Source: a virus. Taken from it: a stretch of 64,000 nt of DNA. A program made the position numbers and the translations under genes. A model generated the notes under the pieces. That model ran no database searches, was not told the DNA's origin, and saw nothing but the letters and a program-made list of their open reading frames with translations. The number at the start of each line of letters is the position of its first letter. The stretch's first letter is position 1. Positions 42,054-51,084 of this stretch are shown here, piece after piece. The stretch spans positions 1 through 64,000 of IMG/VR virus record IMGVR_UViG_3300006925_000013; one strand, 5' to 3'.

Positions 42054-42320
42054 ATGGCGTTCAATAAAACATTCAATCAAGAAGAAGTCGCAAGACTTAA
42101 AAAACTAGTTCAAGAAGGAGACCAAGTCCTTTACGAAGTAGAATCACTCCAAGTAGGTTTAAGAGAAACTGTTAAAGCAATAGCAGAAGAAATGGATATT
42201 AAACCTGCAATCCTTATGAAAGCAGTTAAAGTTGCTCATAAGGCATCATTTACTGACGAAACAGACAAGTTTGATGCACTAGAAACTATTCTAGCCGCAG
42301 TCGGTAAAGATCACTTATAA
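42054..42320 (+). CDS. DsbA-like DNA-binding protein, 88 aa
   Basis: The size and helix pattern (FNQEEVARLKKLVQEGDQVLYEVESLQVGLRETVKAIAEEMDIKPAILMKAVKVAHKASFTDETDKFDALETIL) resemble T4 DsbA, a small double-stranded-DNA-binding protein encoded near late-transcription factors. Similar short proteins occur near polymerase genes in T4-like phages. If correct it would bind DNA near late promoters. The assignment is from overall pattern, without diagnostic residues. Confidence 0.5.
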   Translation: MAFNKTFNQEEVARLKKLVQEGDQVLYEVESLQVGLRETVKAIAEEMDIKPAILMKAVKVAHKASFTDETDKFDALETILAAVGKDHL

Positions 42321-42346
42321 AACAGGACCAATAAACTAAAAACAGG

Positions 42347-42374
42347 TTGACAATATAGTTCTATCTGTTATACT
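42347..42374 (+). promoter_or_regulatory. sigma70-like promoter (leaderless spacing)
   Basis: TTGACA (42347-42352) and TATACT (42369-42374) with a 16-bp spacer. Seven bases after the -10 end is the A of the ATG at 42381. Confidence 0.7.
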
Positions 42375-42380
42375 ACTAAT

Positions 42381-42641
42381 ATGAGTCTGACTGTAGAAAA
42401 GGTATATTTATTTGACATGCAATGGACAGATGATGCTGACTATGAGCACATCTTCGAAGATCGCCTGCATGACACAATGATTCCTTTCTTTGCATTTGGT
42501 GAAGAAGCAACCTTTTCTAGAGAAGTAGACTATACAAGCAGTTATAAACCAGTAGCAAAAATATATGCAAAGTTTATAACAGAGGCAAGCAAATATAAAT
42601 TTATGTTAAAATATTCGGACAAATTAAATGAGTTACGTTGA
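42381..42641 (+). CDS. hypothetical protein upstream of DNA polymerase, 86 aa
   Basis: A small acidic alpha/beta protein (MSLTVEKVYLFDMQWTDDADYEHIFEDRLHDTMIPFFAFGEE). It overlaps the polymerase start by 14 bases and leads its transcript from a promoter that should give a leaderless mRNA. A role in polymerase regulation is possible from position alone. Confidence 0.65.
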   Translation: MSLTVEKVYLFDMQWTDDADYEHIFEDRLHDTMIPFFAFGEEATFSREVDYTSSYKPVAKIYAKFITEASKYKFMLKYSDKLNELR

Positions 42642-45333
42642 CGCAGTTTTTGAACAGAACAAAGGCATAGTAAGAGTCGTTGAACGTACTAAAGAGGGCG
42701 AACGCAAGATTATTGATCACCCTATGCGATACTACTTTTATGTAGATGATCCTAAAGGCAAACAGCATAGTGTGTATGGCGACCCAGTAAGTAAGATTAC
42801 AGCAAACAATTGGAAAGACTTTAAACGTAATGTTGCATTGTATCAAAACAAACGCACATATGAAAGTGATCTAAAACCTGTAAACAGAGTATTAGCAGAT
42901 CATTACTTGGGCATGGATGCACCAGACTTACACAAATGCTTTTTTGATATCGAGGTAGACTTTGATCCAGATAGAGGTTATAGTTCTCCTGAAGATGCAT
43001 TTATGCCTATTACCAGTATCAGTGTTTACTTAGACTGGATGGATAAGATTGTTTGTTTAGCAGTTCCGCCTAAGACACTTAATTGGGAACAAGCACAAAA
43101 GATAGCAGATAATGTAGGCGACACTATATTGTTTGGTAATGAAAAAGCAATGTTAGATGCTTTTCTTAGTCTCATAGATGATGCAGATATATTGAGTGGT
43201 TGGAACAGTGAAGGTTATGATATTCCTTATACTGTAAACAGAATTATCAAAGTGTTAGGTAAAAGCGAAACAAGACGTCTGTGTTTACTAGACAAAAACG
43301 TGATTAAAAGAGAATATGTTAATCACGGTAGAGAAACACAAACATATGACTTAGTAGGTCGTGTACACTTAGACTATATGCAACTGTACAGAAAGTATAA
43401 CTATGAAGAGCGTCATAGTTACAGACTAGACTACATTGGTGAAATGGAAGTAGGTGAAAAGAAAGTTGTGTATGATGGTAGTTTAGACAGACTATACAAT
43501 CACGACTTTGAACTGTTCTTAGAGTATAACATACAAGACACAATGCTACTTAAGAAACTAGATGATAAGTTGCAGTTTATAAGTCTTGCCAGTGAGATTG
43601 CACATCAAAATACAGTATTACTTCCAGTAACAATGGGTGCGGTACAGACTATTGACCAAGCAATAGTTAATGAAGCACACAGACGTGGCATGGTTGTTCC
43701 TGATAGAAATAGAACTAAAGATTCAGATAACCCATGGGGGCATACAGTAGCAGGTGCCTATGTGGCATTTCCTAAGAAAGGTATGCATGAATGGGTAGGG
43801 TCGATGGACATAAACAGTCTGTATCCTAGTGTCATTAGAGCATTGAATATGGCTCCTGAAACTATTGTAGGACAACTAAGGCAAGAGTACACAGATAAAG
43901 AAATTACAGAAAAAATGCAAATAGAAAAGAAATCATTTGCAGATGCATGGGCAGGTAAGTTTGGTACTAATGAATATGAAATGGTTATGGCTAAAGATGT
44001 TGACAAGCCACTTATATTAGACTTAGAAGACAAAAGAGAAATTAGTGTTAAAGGTGCTGACGTGTATAACATGCTGTTTAATAGCGAGGAGCCATGGTGC
44101 ATTAGTGCAAATGGTACTGTATATAGAACAGACGTACAAGGTATTATACCCGGTCTATTAGAGAAATGGTATTCAGAGAGACAAGAATTACAGGCTAAAA
44201 AGAAACAAGCAACAACACCAGAGGACATAGCATTCTGGGATAAGAGACAGTTAGTTAGAAAAATTTTACTTAACAGTACATATGGTGCTATTTGTAATCC
44301 AGGTAGTAGGTTCTTTGACCATAGAATAGGACAAAGTACAACACTCACTGGTAGAGCAATTACTAGACACATGGGAGCAGAAACAAACAAAATGTTGACT
44401 GGCGAATATGATCACACAGGCGATACTATTGTTTATGGTGATACTGACTCTGTATATTTTAGTGCTCATGAAATTAGTAAAAAGCAAGATATTGAGTTAG
44501 ACATGGATAGTGCTATTGCATTATATGATAATATTTCAGATACAGTTAGTGACTCTTTCCCTTCATTTGCTAAACAGGCCTTTAACATTTCTACTAGTCA
44601 AGGTAATATACTTAAAGCAGGTAGAGAAGTTGTTGGTAGAGCAGGTATCTTTATTACTAAGAAAAGGTATGCTATCAATGTATTAGACTTAGAAGGTTGG
44701 CAACCAGAAGGCGGAAAACTTAAAGTAATGGGCCTAGATCTTAAGAGATCAGACACACCTGAGTTTGTGCAAGACTTCTTAAGTGACATACTAGGGCAGA
44801 CACTAAACGGTGACGGTGAAACAAAAGTACTTGCAAGTGTAAGAGAGTTTAAGAAGGAGTTCAAAGCAATGGACTCTTGGAAGAAAGGTATGCCTAAAAG
44901 GGTAAACAACTTAACATATTACACAGAAGCATACAATAAAGCATTCAGTATGAACAAGAGTGCTAGTCTTTACAAGTTAGAAAAACTCAAAGACGAAAAG
45001 AAAGTAATGATTCCTGGGCATGTTAGAGCAAGTATTAACTGGAATAACATGTTAAAAGCAAACAGTGATCAATACAGTATGCAAATAACAGATGGTATGA
45101 AAGTAATTGTGTGCAGGTTAAAGAGTAATGCAATGGGTTATACAAGTATTGCATACCCAACAGATGAAATGCATATACCAGATTGGTTTAAACAACTGCC
45201 TTTTGATGACGATGCAATGGAAGAGGCAGTAGTTGATAAGAAAGTAGAAAACTTATTGAATGTACTAAAATGGGATTTGTCGCAGACAGATACTAGTAAT
45301 ACATTCCATAGTTTATTTGATTTTGATGATTAA
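42628..45333 (+). CDS. 43: family B DNA polymerase (gp43)
   Basis: At 901 residues it matches T4 gp43 in length. Exonuclease motifs are FFDIEVDF (Exo I), GWNSEGYDIPYTVNR (Exo II) and YNIQDTMLLKK (Exo III). Polymerase motifs are DINSLYPSVIR (A), KILLNSTYGAICNPG (B) and VYGDTDSVYF (C, the two catalytic Asp). It replicates phage DNA with proofreading. It is expressed with a small upstream gene from an early-type promoter. No intein or insertion is visible. Confidence 0.95.
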   Translation: MSYVDAVFEQNKGIVRVVERTKEGERKIIDHPMRYYFYVDDPKGKQHSVYGDPVSKITANNWKDFKRNVALYQNKRTYESDLKPVNRVLADHYLGMDAPDLHKCFFDIEVDFDPDRGYSSPEDAFMPITSISVYLDWMDKIVCLAVPPKTLNWEQAQKIADNVGDTILFGNEKAMLDAFLSLIDDADILSGWNSEGYDIPYTVNRIIKVLGKSETRRLCLLDKNVIKREYVNHGRETQTYDLVGRVHLDYMQLYRKYNYEERHSYRLDYIGEMEVGEKKVVYDGSLDRLYNHDFELFLEYNIQDTMLLKKLDDKLQFISLASEIAHQNTVLLPVTMGAVQTIDQAIVNEAHRRGMVVPDRNRTKDSDNPWGHTVAGAYVAFPKKGMHEWVGSMDINSLYPSVIRALNMAPETIVGQLRQEYTDKEITEKMQIEKKSFADAWAGKFGTNEYEMVMAKDVDKPLILDLEDKREISVKGADVYNMLFNSEEPWCISANGTVYRTDVQGIIPGLLEKWYSERQELQAKKKQATTPEDIAFWDKRQLVRKILLNSTYGAICNPGSRFFDHRIGQSTTLTGRAITRHMGAETNKMLTGEYDHTGDTIVYGDTDSVYFSAHEISKKQDIELDMDSAIALYDNISDTVSDSFPSFAKQAFNISTSQGNILKAGREVVGRAGIFITKKRYAINVLDLEGWQPEGGKLKVMGLDLKRSDTPEFVQDFLSDILGQTLNGDGETKVLASVREFKKEFKAMDSWKKGMPKRVNNLTYYTEAYNKAFSMNKSASLYKLEKLKDEKKVMIPGHVRASINWNNMLKANSDQYSMQITDGMKVIVCRLKSNAMGYTSIAYPTDEMHIPDWFKQLPFDDDAMEEAVVDKKVENLLNVLKWDLSQTDTSNTFHSLFDFDD

Positions 45334-45335
45334 CT

Positions 45336-45359
45336 TGGTCGTTAGGTATCAAACGGCCA
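45336..45359 (+). terminator. hairpin after polymerase gene
   Basis: TGGTCGTT (45336-45343) pairs with AACGGCCA (45352-45359), one G-U. There is no T-tract directly after, so it may be a weak terminator or an RNA-stabilising hairpin at the polymerase mRNA 3' end. Confidence 0.4.
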
Positions 45360-45387
45360 GGATTTATAAACTTTTTAGGTGTAAAGG

Positions 45388-45395
45388 CCTAAATA
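45388..45395 (+). promoter_or_regulatory. late-type promoter CCTAAATA
   Basis: CTAAATA departs from the usual core but lies at suitable distance; initiation near 45401 gives a leader of about 23 bases with AGAGGTG before the ATG at 45424. Confidence 0.45.
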
Positions 45396-45423
45396 ATAAC
45401 TTTAATATAAGAGGTGACAACAT

Positions 45424-46167
45424 ATGATAAAAGATATATTTAAAGACATACTAAGGCATACTCACGCCTTAGGTTTTATTGAAATGGTTAAGATTAGTGG
45501 CGATGAGTCGTCTACTACAATTGAAGCCATGGATGCAGACAAAACTGTTATCCTGCAAGGTAAACTACATAATCCTGTAGCAGACTTTGTAGATCAAACA
45601 GTAGGTCTTAGCAGAATGAGTGTACTAGATGGATATTTAAAATTTCCAGGTTTTGTAGACGAAGGTTCTGAAGTAAGTGTAGAAACACAGAGCAGAAACG
45701 GAGATGACATACCTGTACAAATTAGTTTTAAAAGTGCAGAAGGACACACTGGTAGTTACAGATTTATGTTAGCAGATGTAATTAATCAGCAACTAAAATC
45801 TGTTACAATGAAAGAGATCCCATGGGACGTTACTATTGTGCCATCACAGAAGAACTTAAAAGACTTAGGTTACTTCAATGGTGTGTTAGGTGGTTTTGAA
45901 CCTGTGTTCTCTCCAAGTACAGAAGATGGTGCATTATATTTTAGCATTGGCGAAGGTGCCGGTGATAAAGGTAAATTACCAATCAACAACAATGTCGATG
46001 GCGAACTATCCGGTAACTGGAAATGGGAAATTGATAAAGCACTAAGCATTCTAAGACTAAGCGATAGTGCTAATTGTACTGTTAGTTTTGCTAATGCAGG
46101 TGCAATGCAAATTGTTATTGACAGTGGTTTAGGCGAATACAAATACATATTACCTGCTAAGAGTTAA
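45424..46167 (+). CDS. 45: probable sliding clamp (gp45)
   Basis: The 247-residue protein has the repeated beta pattern and overall length of T4-like clamps (gp45 is 228 aa), with a hydrophobic LDGYLKFPGF stretch in the first domain and IVIDSGLGEYKYILPAKS at the end. Clamps tether the polymerase to DNA and in T4 also activate late promoters. It lies directly between polymerase and the TGT-like gene. Sequence similarity is weak, so the call rests on length, pattern and neighbours. Confidence 0.6.
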   Translation: MIKDIFKDILRHTHALGFIEMVKISGDESSTTIEAMDADKTVILQGKLHNPVADFVDQTVGLSRMSVLDGYLKFPGFVDEGSEVSVETQSRNGDDIPVQISFKSAEGHTGSYRFMLADVINQQLKSVTMKEIPWDVTIVPSQKNLKDLGYFNGVLGGFEPVFSPSTEDGALYFSIGEGAGDKGKLPINNNVDGELSGNWKWEIDKALSILRLSDSANCTVSFANAGAMQIVIDSGLGEYKYILPAKS

Positions 46168-46169
46168 AC

Positions 46170-47711
46170 ATGACAGAAGACTTAGGAAAGAAGCACCAGG
46201 ATTGGGCAGTTTACCTGCCTGCTATTAGTGGCTTCTATGTAACACAATTACAAAAGATGAATGCTAATCCAAGTGAATGGAGATGTCCTGAAGGCTTTGA
46301 AAAAGGCACACAAGGCATGAACTTCCTTGATCCTGAGAATAGTTATTATCATTATCCATGGGGTCTATACTCCGGTGGACACGCACACTTAGATCCTGTA
46401 AAAAGTGACGAACGTGAACCAATGATACAAGGCAGAGACCGTAGCAAAACAATGATACTAGGAGACTCAGGTGGTTTCCAACTTGCTACTGGTGTTATTA
46501 AAATGGATTGGAGTAATGCAAAAGATCCCAATGACCCTGCTAGAACAGAGTTTTGTAATAAGATACTTACGTGGTTAGAGCATACAGCAGACTGGAGTAT
46601 GACATTAGATGTTCCTGCTTTTGCGGCAGTTGGTAAACTAAGTGAAAGAACAGGACTTACAGAATTTCAAGACACACTAGATATTAGTCTACTTAATTTA
46701 GACTATTTTATGAGGAACAGAACACCAGGTGCTACCAAGTTCTTAAATGTGTTAAGTGGTAGTAACGAAGAAAATAGCAAACAATGGTATGATGCTGTAA
46801 AGCATTTTTCCAATAAAAGTTTTGTGCAAGAAGCATACGGTGATGAGAATAGAACCTTAGAAGGTTACGCATTCGCTGGTATCAATATGAAACACATGTA
46901 TAGTGTGTTAAGTAGACTATTGGATCTTAGAGAAGATGGTTTACTTGAAGGTAAGGATTGGATACACTTCTTGGGTACTGGACGCCTTAATTGGGCATGT
47001 CACCTTACTAGTATCCAAAGACAGTTGAGAAAATATGACAATCCTAATATTACACTATCATTTGATGCGGCATCACCTTTTGTTAATACAGCATATGGCC
47101 AAACCTACACACATAATGAGTTTAGAGCCAAGCGATTCGGATACTTTATGGATAGAGCATTCGATAACAAAGATCTCAAAGGATCAAAGATGCCTATGCC
47201 TTTTGCACATTCCCCTATAATGAGTAGACTTACAGTTGGTGACATCTGTGTTTTAGGACATGGTGATGTTAATAGGAATGGTAAAGAGACTACAACTAGT
47301 TGGGACACACTAAGTTATGCACTTTATATGGGTCATAGTGTTTACAATCACATTACAGCAACGCAAGAAGCAAACAGACTTGCTGATATGGAAAAACACA
47401 GAACACCTACACATTGGAAGAACTGGAAGAAGGTAAAAGGCAGTAGTGTGAGCAATGAAACTTCTCCTTATGTACCAGGTACTATTTTGATGTTCGATAG
47501 TTTTGCAGAAGAAGTGTTAGATCCAAATAACACCAATGCAAGACAAATGTTAGAAGATAACAAAGAATTTTTAAAAGAGATTAGTTTCTCAGACGGTAGT
47601 GCTGAGCAAACTACATTTGGTTCGTTATTCGAAACAGAAGAATACGAGTCAGGTGACAGTGAAGCAGACATGCAAGAAGATATAATGAGGGCCGATTATG
47701 ACGGAGAATAA
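46170..47711 (+). CDS. dpdA: TGT-family protein, DpdA-like
   Basis: The 513-residue protein shows tRNA-guanine transglycosylase hallmarks: GDSGGFQ with D99 as the base-binding/acid Asp, LDVPAFA, LSGSNEEN, FLGTGRLNWA and LSFDAASPF with D299 as candidate nucleophile. Phage DpdA proteins are divergent TGT relatives that insert 7-deazaguanines into DNA. Genes for deazaguanine synthesis lie at 51992, 56350 and 57039, which favours DNA rather than tRNA modification. The classic TGT zinc Cys cluster is not visible at the C-terminus. Confidence 0.7.
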   Translation: MTEDLGKKHQDWAVYLPAISGFYVTQLQKMNANPSEWRCPEGFEKGTQGMNFLDPENSYYHYPWGLYSGGHAHLDPVKSDEREPMIQGRDRSKTMILGDSGGFQLATGVIKMDWSNAKDPNDPARTEFCNKILTWLEHTADWSMTLDVPAFAAVGKLSERTGLTEFQDTLDISLLNLDYFMRNRTPGATKFLNVLSGSNEENSKQWYDAVKHFSNKSFVQEAYGDENRTLEGYAFAGINMKHMYSVLSRLLDLREDGLLEGKDWIHFLGTGRLNWACHLTSIQRQLRKYDNPNITLSFDAASPFVNTAYGQTYTHNEFRAKRFGYFMDRAFDNKDLKGSKMPMPFAHSPIMSRLTVGDICVLGHGDVNRNGKETTTSWDTLSYALYMGHSVYNHITATQEANRLADMEKHRTPTHWKNWKKVKGSSVSNETSPYVPGTILMFDSFAEEVLDPNNTNARQMLEDNKEFLKEISFSDGSAEQTTFGSLFETEEYESGDSEADMQEDIMRADYDGE

Positions 47712-47895
47712 AGCATACAGTGGTACATACACATTCGAAGGGCATGACGTACAATTTCATGTGTTGGAGAATGGTGCAACAATGGAAATAGTAGAAACTA
47801 AAGACGGTAAAACAATGCCTGTTAGACTTGTAGACCTTGAAGAAGGTGTAGACTTTCAGGATAAGTTAATTAAATGGGGGTACACTAGTTACTAA
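47698..47895 (+). CDS. hypothetical protein, 65 aa
   Basis: A small beta-rich protein (MTENKAYSGTYTFEGHDVQFHVLENGATMEIVETKDGKTMPVRLVDLEEG). It overlaps the DpdA-like gene by 14 bases and shares one base with the next gene. No family recognised, but it is co-translated with the putative DNA-modification gene. Confidence 0.6.
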   Translation: MTENKAYSGTYTFEGHDVQFHVLENGATMEIVETKDGKTMPVRLVDLEEGVDFQDKLIKWGYTSY

Positions 47896-48401
47896 TGGAT
47901 AGAGAAGGACACGAAGACGTAAAGTTTTTTGTTGGTACTGAGGTAGAGCAATCTCCTGCATACGGACAAAAAACATTATTTGTAGTTGGTTATCAGCCTA
48001 AGGAAGAAATACTTGCTAGGGCATTAAACAGCGGGTGTCCACATATCTATTTGGGTGCCAACCAAAGTTTCAACCCTCCAACTGATAAGGATTGGCAGGG
48101 TTGGGACGAACTTATTACTGGACTTTTAAAAGATGATATTTGGATTACGTTAGACTTTGATGTTAGTTTAGCAGAAAGAGTATTAGAATGTGGCTGGACT
48201 GAGTATAGTACATTTATACCAATGATTAGTGTTAAGTTACCTTACATTAATCAATTTAACTACAATGCTACACTTAAACTAGATGACAAAGACTTTAAAG
48301 CAACTAATCCAGGTGTTTGGTGTCATAGTTTACATGAACTACAAAATAGAAAAGGATTTACAGACTGGACAAAATATACCAAAGACGAGGTTATTGATTA
48401 A
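47895..48401 (+). CDS. conserved phage protein next to DpdA-like gene, 168 aa
   Basis: An alpha/beta protein with KFFVGTEVEQSPAYGQKTLFVVGYQ, CPHIYLGANQSF, IWITLDFDVSLAERVLECGW and a C-terminal NPGVWCHSLHEL. The alternating strands and helices suggest a barrel-like or Rossmann-like fold. It overlaps both neighbours by one base. A role in base modification is suggested by position only. Confidence 0.55.
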   Translation: MDREGHEDVKFFVGTEVEQSPAYGQKTLFVVGYQPKEEILARALNSGCPHIYLGANQSFNPPTDKDWQGWDELITGLLKDDIWITLDFDVSLAERVLECGWTEYSTFIPMISVKLPYINQFNYNATLKLDDKDFKATNPGVWCHSLHELQNRKGFTDWTKYTKDEVID

Positions 48402-48994
48402 TGCGAGACAAGTTAGCAATGAGCATGACAAAGTTTTTTCGCTTTATAGCAGATACATTCTTTGCTAAACGTTATGGTCATAGAGCAGTTGTATTAGAAA
48501 CAGTAGCAGGTGTTCCTGGCATGGTTGCTGGTATGTGGTTACACATGAAAAGCCTGCGTAAGATGAAAGTTGGGTATGGGCCTGACATAAGAGAGATGTT
48601 AGCAGAAGCAGAGAATGAAAGAATGCACTTAATGTTCTTTATTGAGATAGCACAACCTAATTGGTTTGAAAGGTATTTGGTTTTGTTTGCTCAATTTATT
48701 TTTATGTTATTTTACTCTGTATTGTATATAATAGATTACAAAACAGCACACAGAATGATTGCTTACTTTGAAGAAGAGGCAGTAAGAAGTTATACTAGTT
48801 ATTTAGAATTAGTTGAAAGTGGTGAAGTGCCAAATGTACCTGCACCTAAACTTGCTATCAAATATTATAAAATGAAGGATGATGCTAAGTTAAGTGATTT
48901 GATTAAAAAAGTTAGAGCAGATGAACAACATCACAGCAAAATTAATCACAAGTACGCAGATGGCGATACATCATTTAAAAGGAAAAACGGTTGA
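48401..48994 (+). CDS. alternative oxidase (di-iron quinol oxidase)
   Basis: The 197-residue membrane-bound protein has all AOX/PTOX iron ligand motifs: LETVAGVPG (E33), ENERMH (E73, H76), the FEEEAVRSY helix, and ADEQHH (E175, H178), with hydrophobic helices between. It oxidises quinol and reduces oxygen to water without pumping protons. Related plastoquinol oxidases occur in cyanophages; here it may keep electron flow or remove excess reductant during infection. It overlaps the previous gene by one base. Confidence 0.85.
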   Translation: MRDKLAMSMTKFFRFIADTFFAKRYGHRAVVLETVAGVPGMVAGMWLHMKSLRKMKVGYGPDIREMLAEAENERMHLMFFIEIAQPNWFERYLVLFAQFIFMLFYSVLYIIDYKTAHRMIAYFEEEAVRSYTSYLELVESGEVPNVPAPKLAIKYYKMKDDAKLSDLIKKVRADEQHHSKINHKYADGDTSFKRKNG

Positions 48995-49019
48995 CATTGG
49001 CCACAAAAAATGATATAAT
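48991..49019 (+). promoter_or_regulatory. sigma70-like promoter, duplicated sequence
   Basis: TTGACA (48991-48996) and TATAAT (49014-49019) with a 17-bp spacer TTGGCCACAAAAAATGA. The promoter at 55471 has the same 17 bases except the last. Initiation near 49026. Confidence 0.85.
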
Positions 49020-49039
49020 AACTAATATGGAGAATCTAT

Positions 49040-50266
49040 ATGGAGGAAGGTAATTTGTACAAAATGAAAATGCGTAAATTGTTCTACATGGGTCTTGAGT
49101 CTTATGAAGCAAGATACACATTACAATTACAAGACTGGAACGAGCGAGAGTTTAAAAAGCATGATATTGATTATGAAATAATCAAAGGTGAAGAACTTGA
49201 TAACAGTAAAGCAATCGTTACAGGTAGTGTACTTGATGCACATGGAAGAAGTTATTACAGTCTAAGTCAAACAATGAACTTAGTACAGAAAATGAAGAAC
49301 GGTGAAATCACAAGCGATGACGTAATCTTCTATGAAGATATGTTTACACCAGGCTTAGAATGTTTACCTTACATAATGGACCAGTCTCCAGAAGAATACA
49401 GACCTAAAGTATTCCTAAGGTTCTTAGCACAAACAACAGACCCAGATGACTTCCTTATTAGAGAAGGTATGTTTGACTGGATGCGTAGATATGAACAAAT
49501 GGTAGATGAGTTTGTTACAGGTATTATTGTAGCAAGTGAAGAATTTGTAGCACACTTAAGAACAGCAGGATTTAAGAAGCCTATATATGTAACAGGCTTA
49601 CCGTTTGGTAAGGAAGAAGTGCAAGAACGTGTTCCTAATCCTAAGCCACTTAATGAAAGAAGTAACAGAGTAGGCTTTGCGGCACGTTGGGACGATGAGA
49701 AGCAACCACACTTTTATATGGACTTAGCAGAGGAGTATTACAAAATAGATCCTACTGTTGAGTTTGCAATCTTTTGTGGACACCCAGAACTTAAAAGTTC
49801 AGATCAAGAGTATGTTGATAGAGCATTAGCATTACAAGAAGGTGATACTGCAAACTTTAAAATTTACACAGGCTTAAAGAAAAACGATTACTATAATTTG
49901 TTAGCAGACAGTAAAGTGTTATTCAATTGTGCATTGCAAGATTGGGTAAGCAATACTGTTAGTGAAGCCGATACATTTGGTACACTTACACTATATCCAG
50001 CATATAGAAGTTTCCCAGAAGTATTTGCTAACAACGGTAGACACTTATACGTTCCATGGAGTATGGAAGATTGTGTAAGCAAACTGTCTAATATGTTTGA
50101 TGACATTAAAACAGATAACCTAAGCGAATACAATATCGGTAAGATTAGTGACTATCAGAATGGCACTATCGAAAGAACATTAAAAGTACTTTCTGGATTA
50201 GGTCTTGAACAACAAAGAGACAGACAGCATTACAGAAGAAAGGTAGCAAAGGCAAAATATGATTGA
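49040..50266 (+). CDS. GT-B-fold glycosyltransferase-like protein, 408 aa
   Basis: The protein has two Rossmann-like halves. The second (about 205-380) reads RVGFAARWDDEKQPHFYMDLAEE, FAIFCGHPEL and a late VSEADTFGTLTLYPAYRSFPEVF segment, as in GT4-type donor-binding domains. It would transfer a sugar from a nucleotide donor to DNA, protein or a glycan; acceptor unknown. The ATG follows GGAGA. A nine-codon frame starting at 49027 overlaps this start and may just be leader sequence. Confidence 0.65.
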   Translation: MEEGNLYKMKMRKLFYMGLESYEARYTLQLQDWNEREFKKHDIDYEIIKGEELDNSKAIVTGSVLDAHGRSYYSLSQTMNLVQKMKNGEITSDDVIFYEDMFTPGLECLPYIMDQSPEEYRPKVFLRFLAQTTDPDDFLIREGMFDWMRRYEQMVDEFVTGIIVASEEFVAHLRTAGFKKPIYVTGLPFGKEEVQERVPNPKPLNERSNRVGFAARWDDEKQPHFYMDLAEEYYKIDPTVEFAIFCGHPELKSSDQEYVDRALALQEGDTANFKIYTGLKKNDYYNLLADSKVLFNCALQDWVSNTVSEADTFGTLTLYPAYRSFPEVFANNGRHLYVPWSMEDCVSKLSNMFDDIKTDNLSEYNIGKISDYQNGTIERTLKVLSGLGLEQQRDRQHYRRKVAKAKYD

Positions 50267-50435
50267 AGCATTAATGACAGTTGTTAATTTTTTTATAGGT
50301 ATAGTGTTTGTTATAGTAGCGGCATACTTTGCCTATATGAGTAGTGTACTTGTTTCTGAAAGGAAAGCAAGGTATAGAGCAGGTACACATGATTATTACG
50401 ATAATCCAATAGAGGAGAACGATGAGCAGAATTAA
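50259..50435 (+). CDS. small membrane protein, 58 aa
   Basis: The frame MIEALMTVVNFFIGIVFVIVAAYFAYMSSVLVSERKARYRAG has one N-terminal membrane helix followed by a charged cytoplasmic tail ending EENDEQN. It overlaps the glycosyltransferase stop by eight bases and the outer-membrane protein start by 14 bases, so it is translationally coupled to both. Confidence 0.65.
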   Translation: MIEALMTVVNFFIGIVFVIVAAYFAYMSSVLVSERKARYRAGTHDYYDNPIEENDEQN

Positions 50436-51084
50436 AAAAGCAGTATTGTTTATTTTAGTTATAGTAGGATTAGTATTAATTACTATGCCTGCTAATGCAA
50501 CAGGCAATGCTAAATTTGGATGGACCCAAATTAATAGCGACACAACTACATTAAAGTTAAGTCTAGACCATGAATGGGATAATCCACTTATTGACTATGT
50601 TGTAGAAACAGACTATGTTTACAAGGAACAAGAAGACGTAGTCAAAATGGATAAGTTTAGTATTATAGGCAAAGCAAATAAAGATATTACACCTAAGTAT
50701 TATGCATTTAGTGTTTCAAGTTATGATAGAGATAAATTGAGATTGTCAGGTGATAGAATAGTTACTGGTGGCGGCATTGGTATAAAAGTTTTTAGAAATG
50801 ATAATTGGAAAATAAGTCATGAGGCTTCAGTTGCATACTTAACCACAGATGAAGTAGACGAAGCAATACTTAGAAACAGTTTATGGGTATTTTATAAACT
50901 AAATGACAGTCTTAATATTACTAACAAGTTGTTAAATGAAACAGGCACAGATACATATTTGCGTAATGAAACAGCAATTAATTATAGTTTAAATGAAAAG
51001 GTATCATTAGGTTTTAGTAACACTTACACAGAAGATCCGATTGACAATAATGTTTTAAGTGTTACAATAGGAGTTAAGTGGTAA
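50422..51084 (+). CDS. DUF481-like outer-membrane beta-barrel with signal peptide
   Basis: An N-terminal signal peptide (MSRIKKAVLFILVIVGLVLITMPANA, cleavage likely after ANA) is followed by about 190 residues of amphipathic strands with alternating hydrophobics and a terminal aromatic (SVTIGVKW), the signature for outer-membrane insertion. The pattern resembles DUF481 barrels. A phage-coded outer-membrane protein could block superinfection or mark infected cells. A PANATG-type junction and a GAGGAG site set the start. Confidence 0.65.
   Translation: MSRIKKAVLFILVIVGLVLITMPANATGNAKFGWTQINSDTTTLKLSLDHEWDNPLIDYVVETDYVYKEQEDVVKMDKFSIIGKANKDITPKYYAFSVSSYDRDKLRLSGDRIVTGGGIGIKVFRNDNWKISHEASVAYLTTDEVDEAILRNSLWVFYKLNDSLNITNKLLNETGTDTYLRNETAINYSLNEKVSLGFSNTYTEDPIDNNVLSVTIGVKW

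Noticed and set aside
49027-49053. A leaderless-looking mini-frame MENLYGGR at 49027 in front of the glycosyltransferase gene
   Set aside because: Its ATG is within one base of the predicted start, but it ends inside the main gene. The GGAGA it contains is better explained as the ribosome-binding site of the ATG at 49040.
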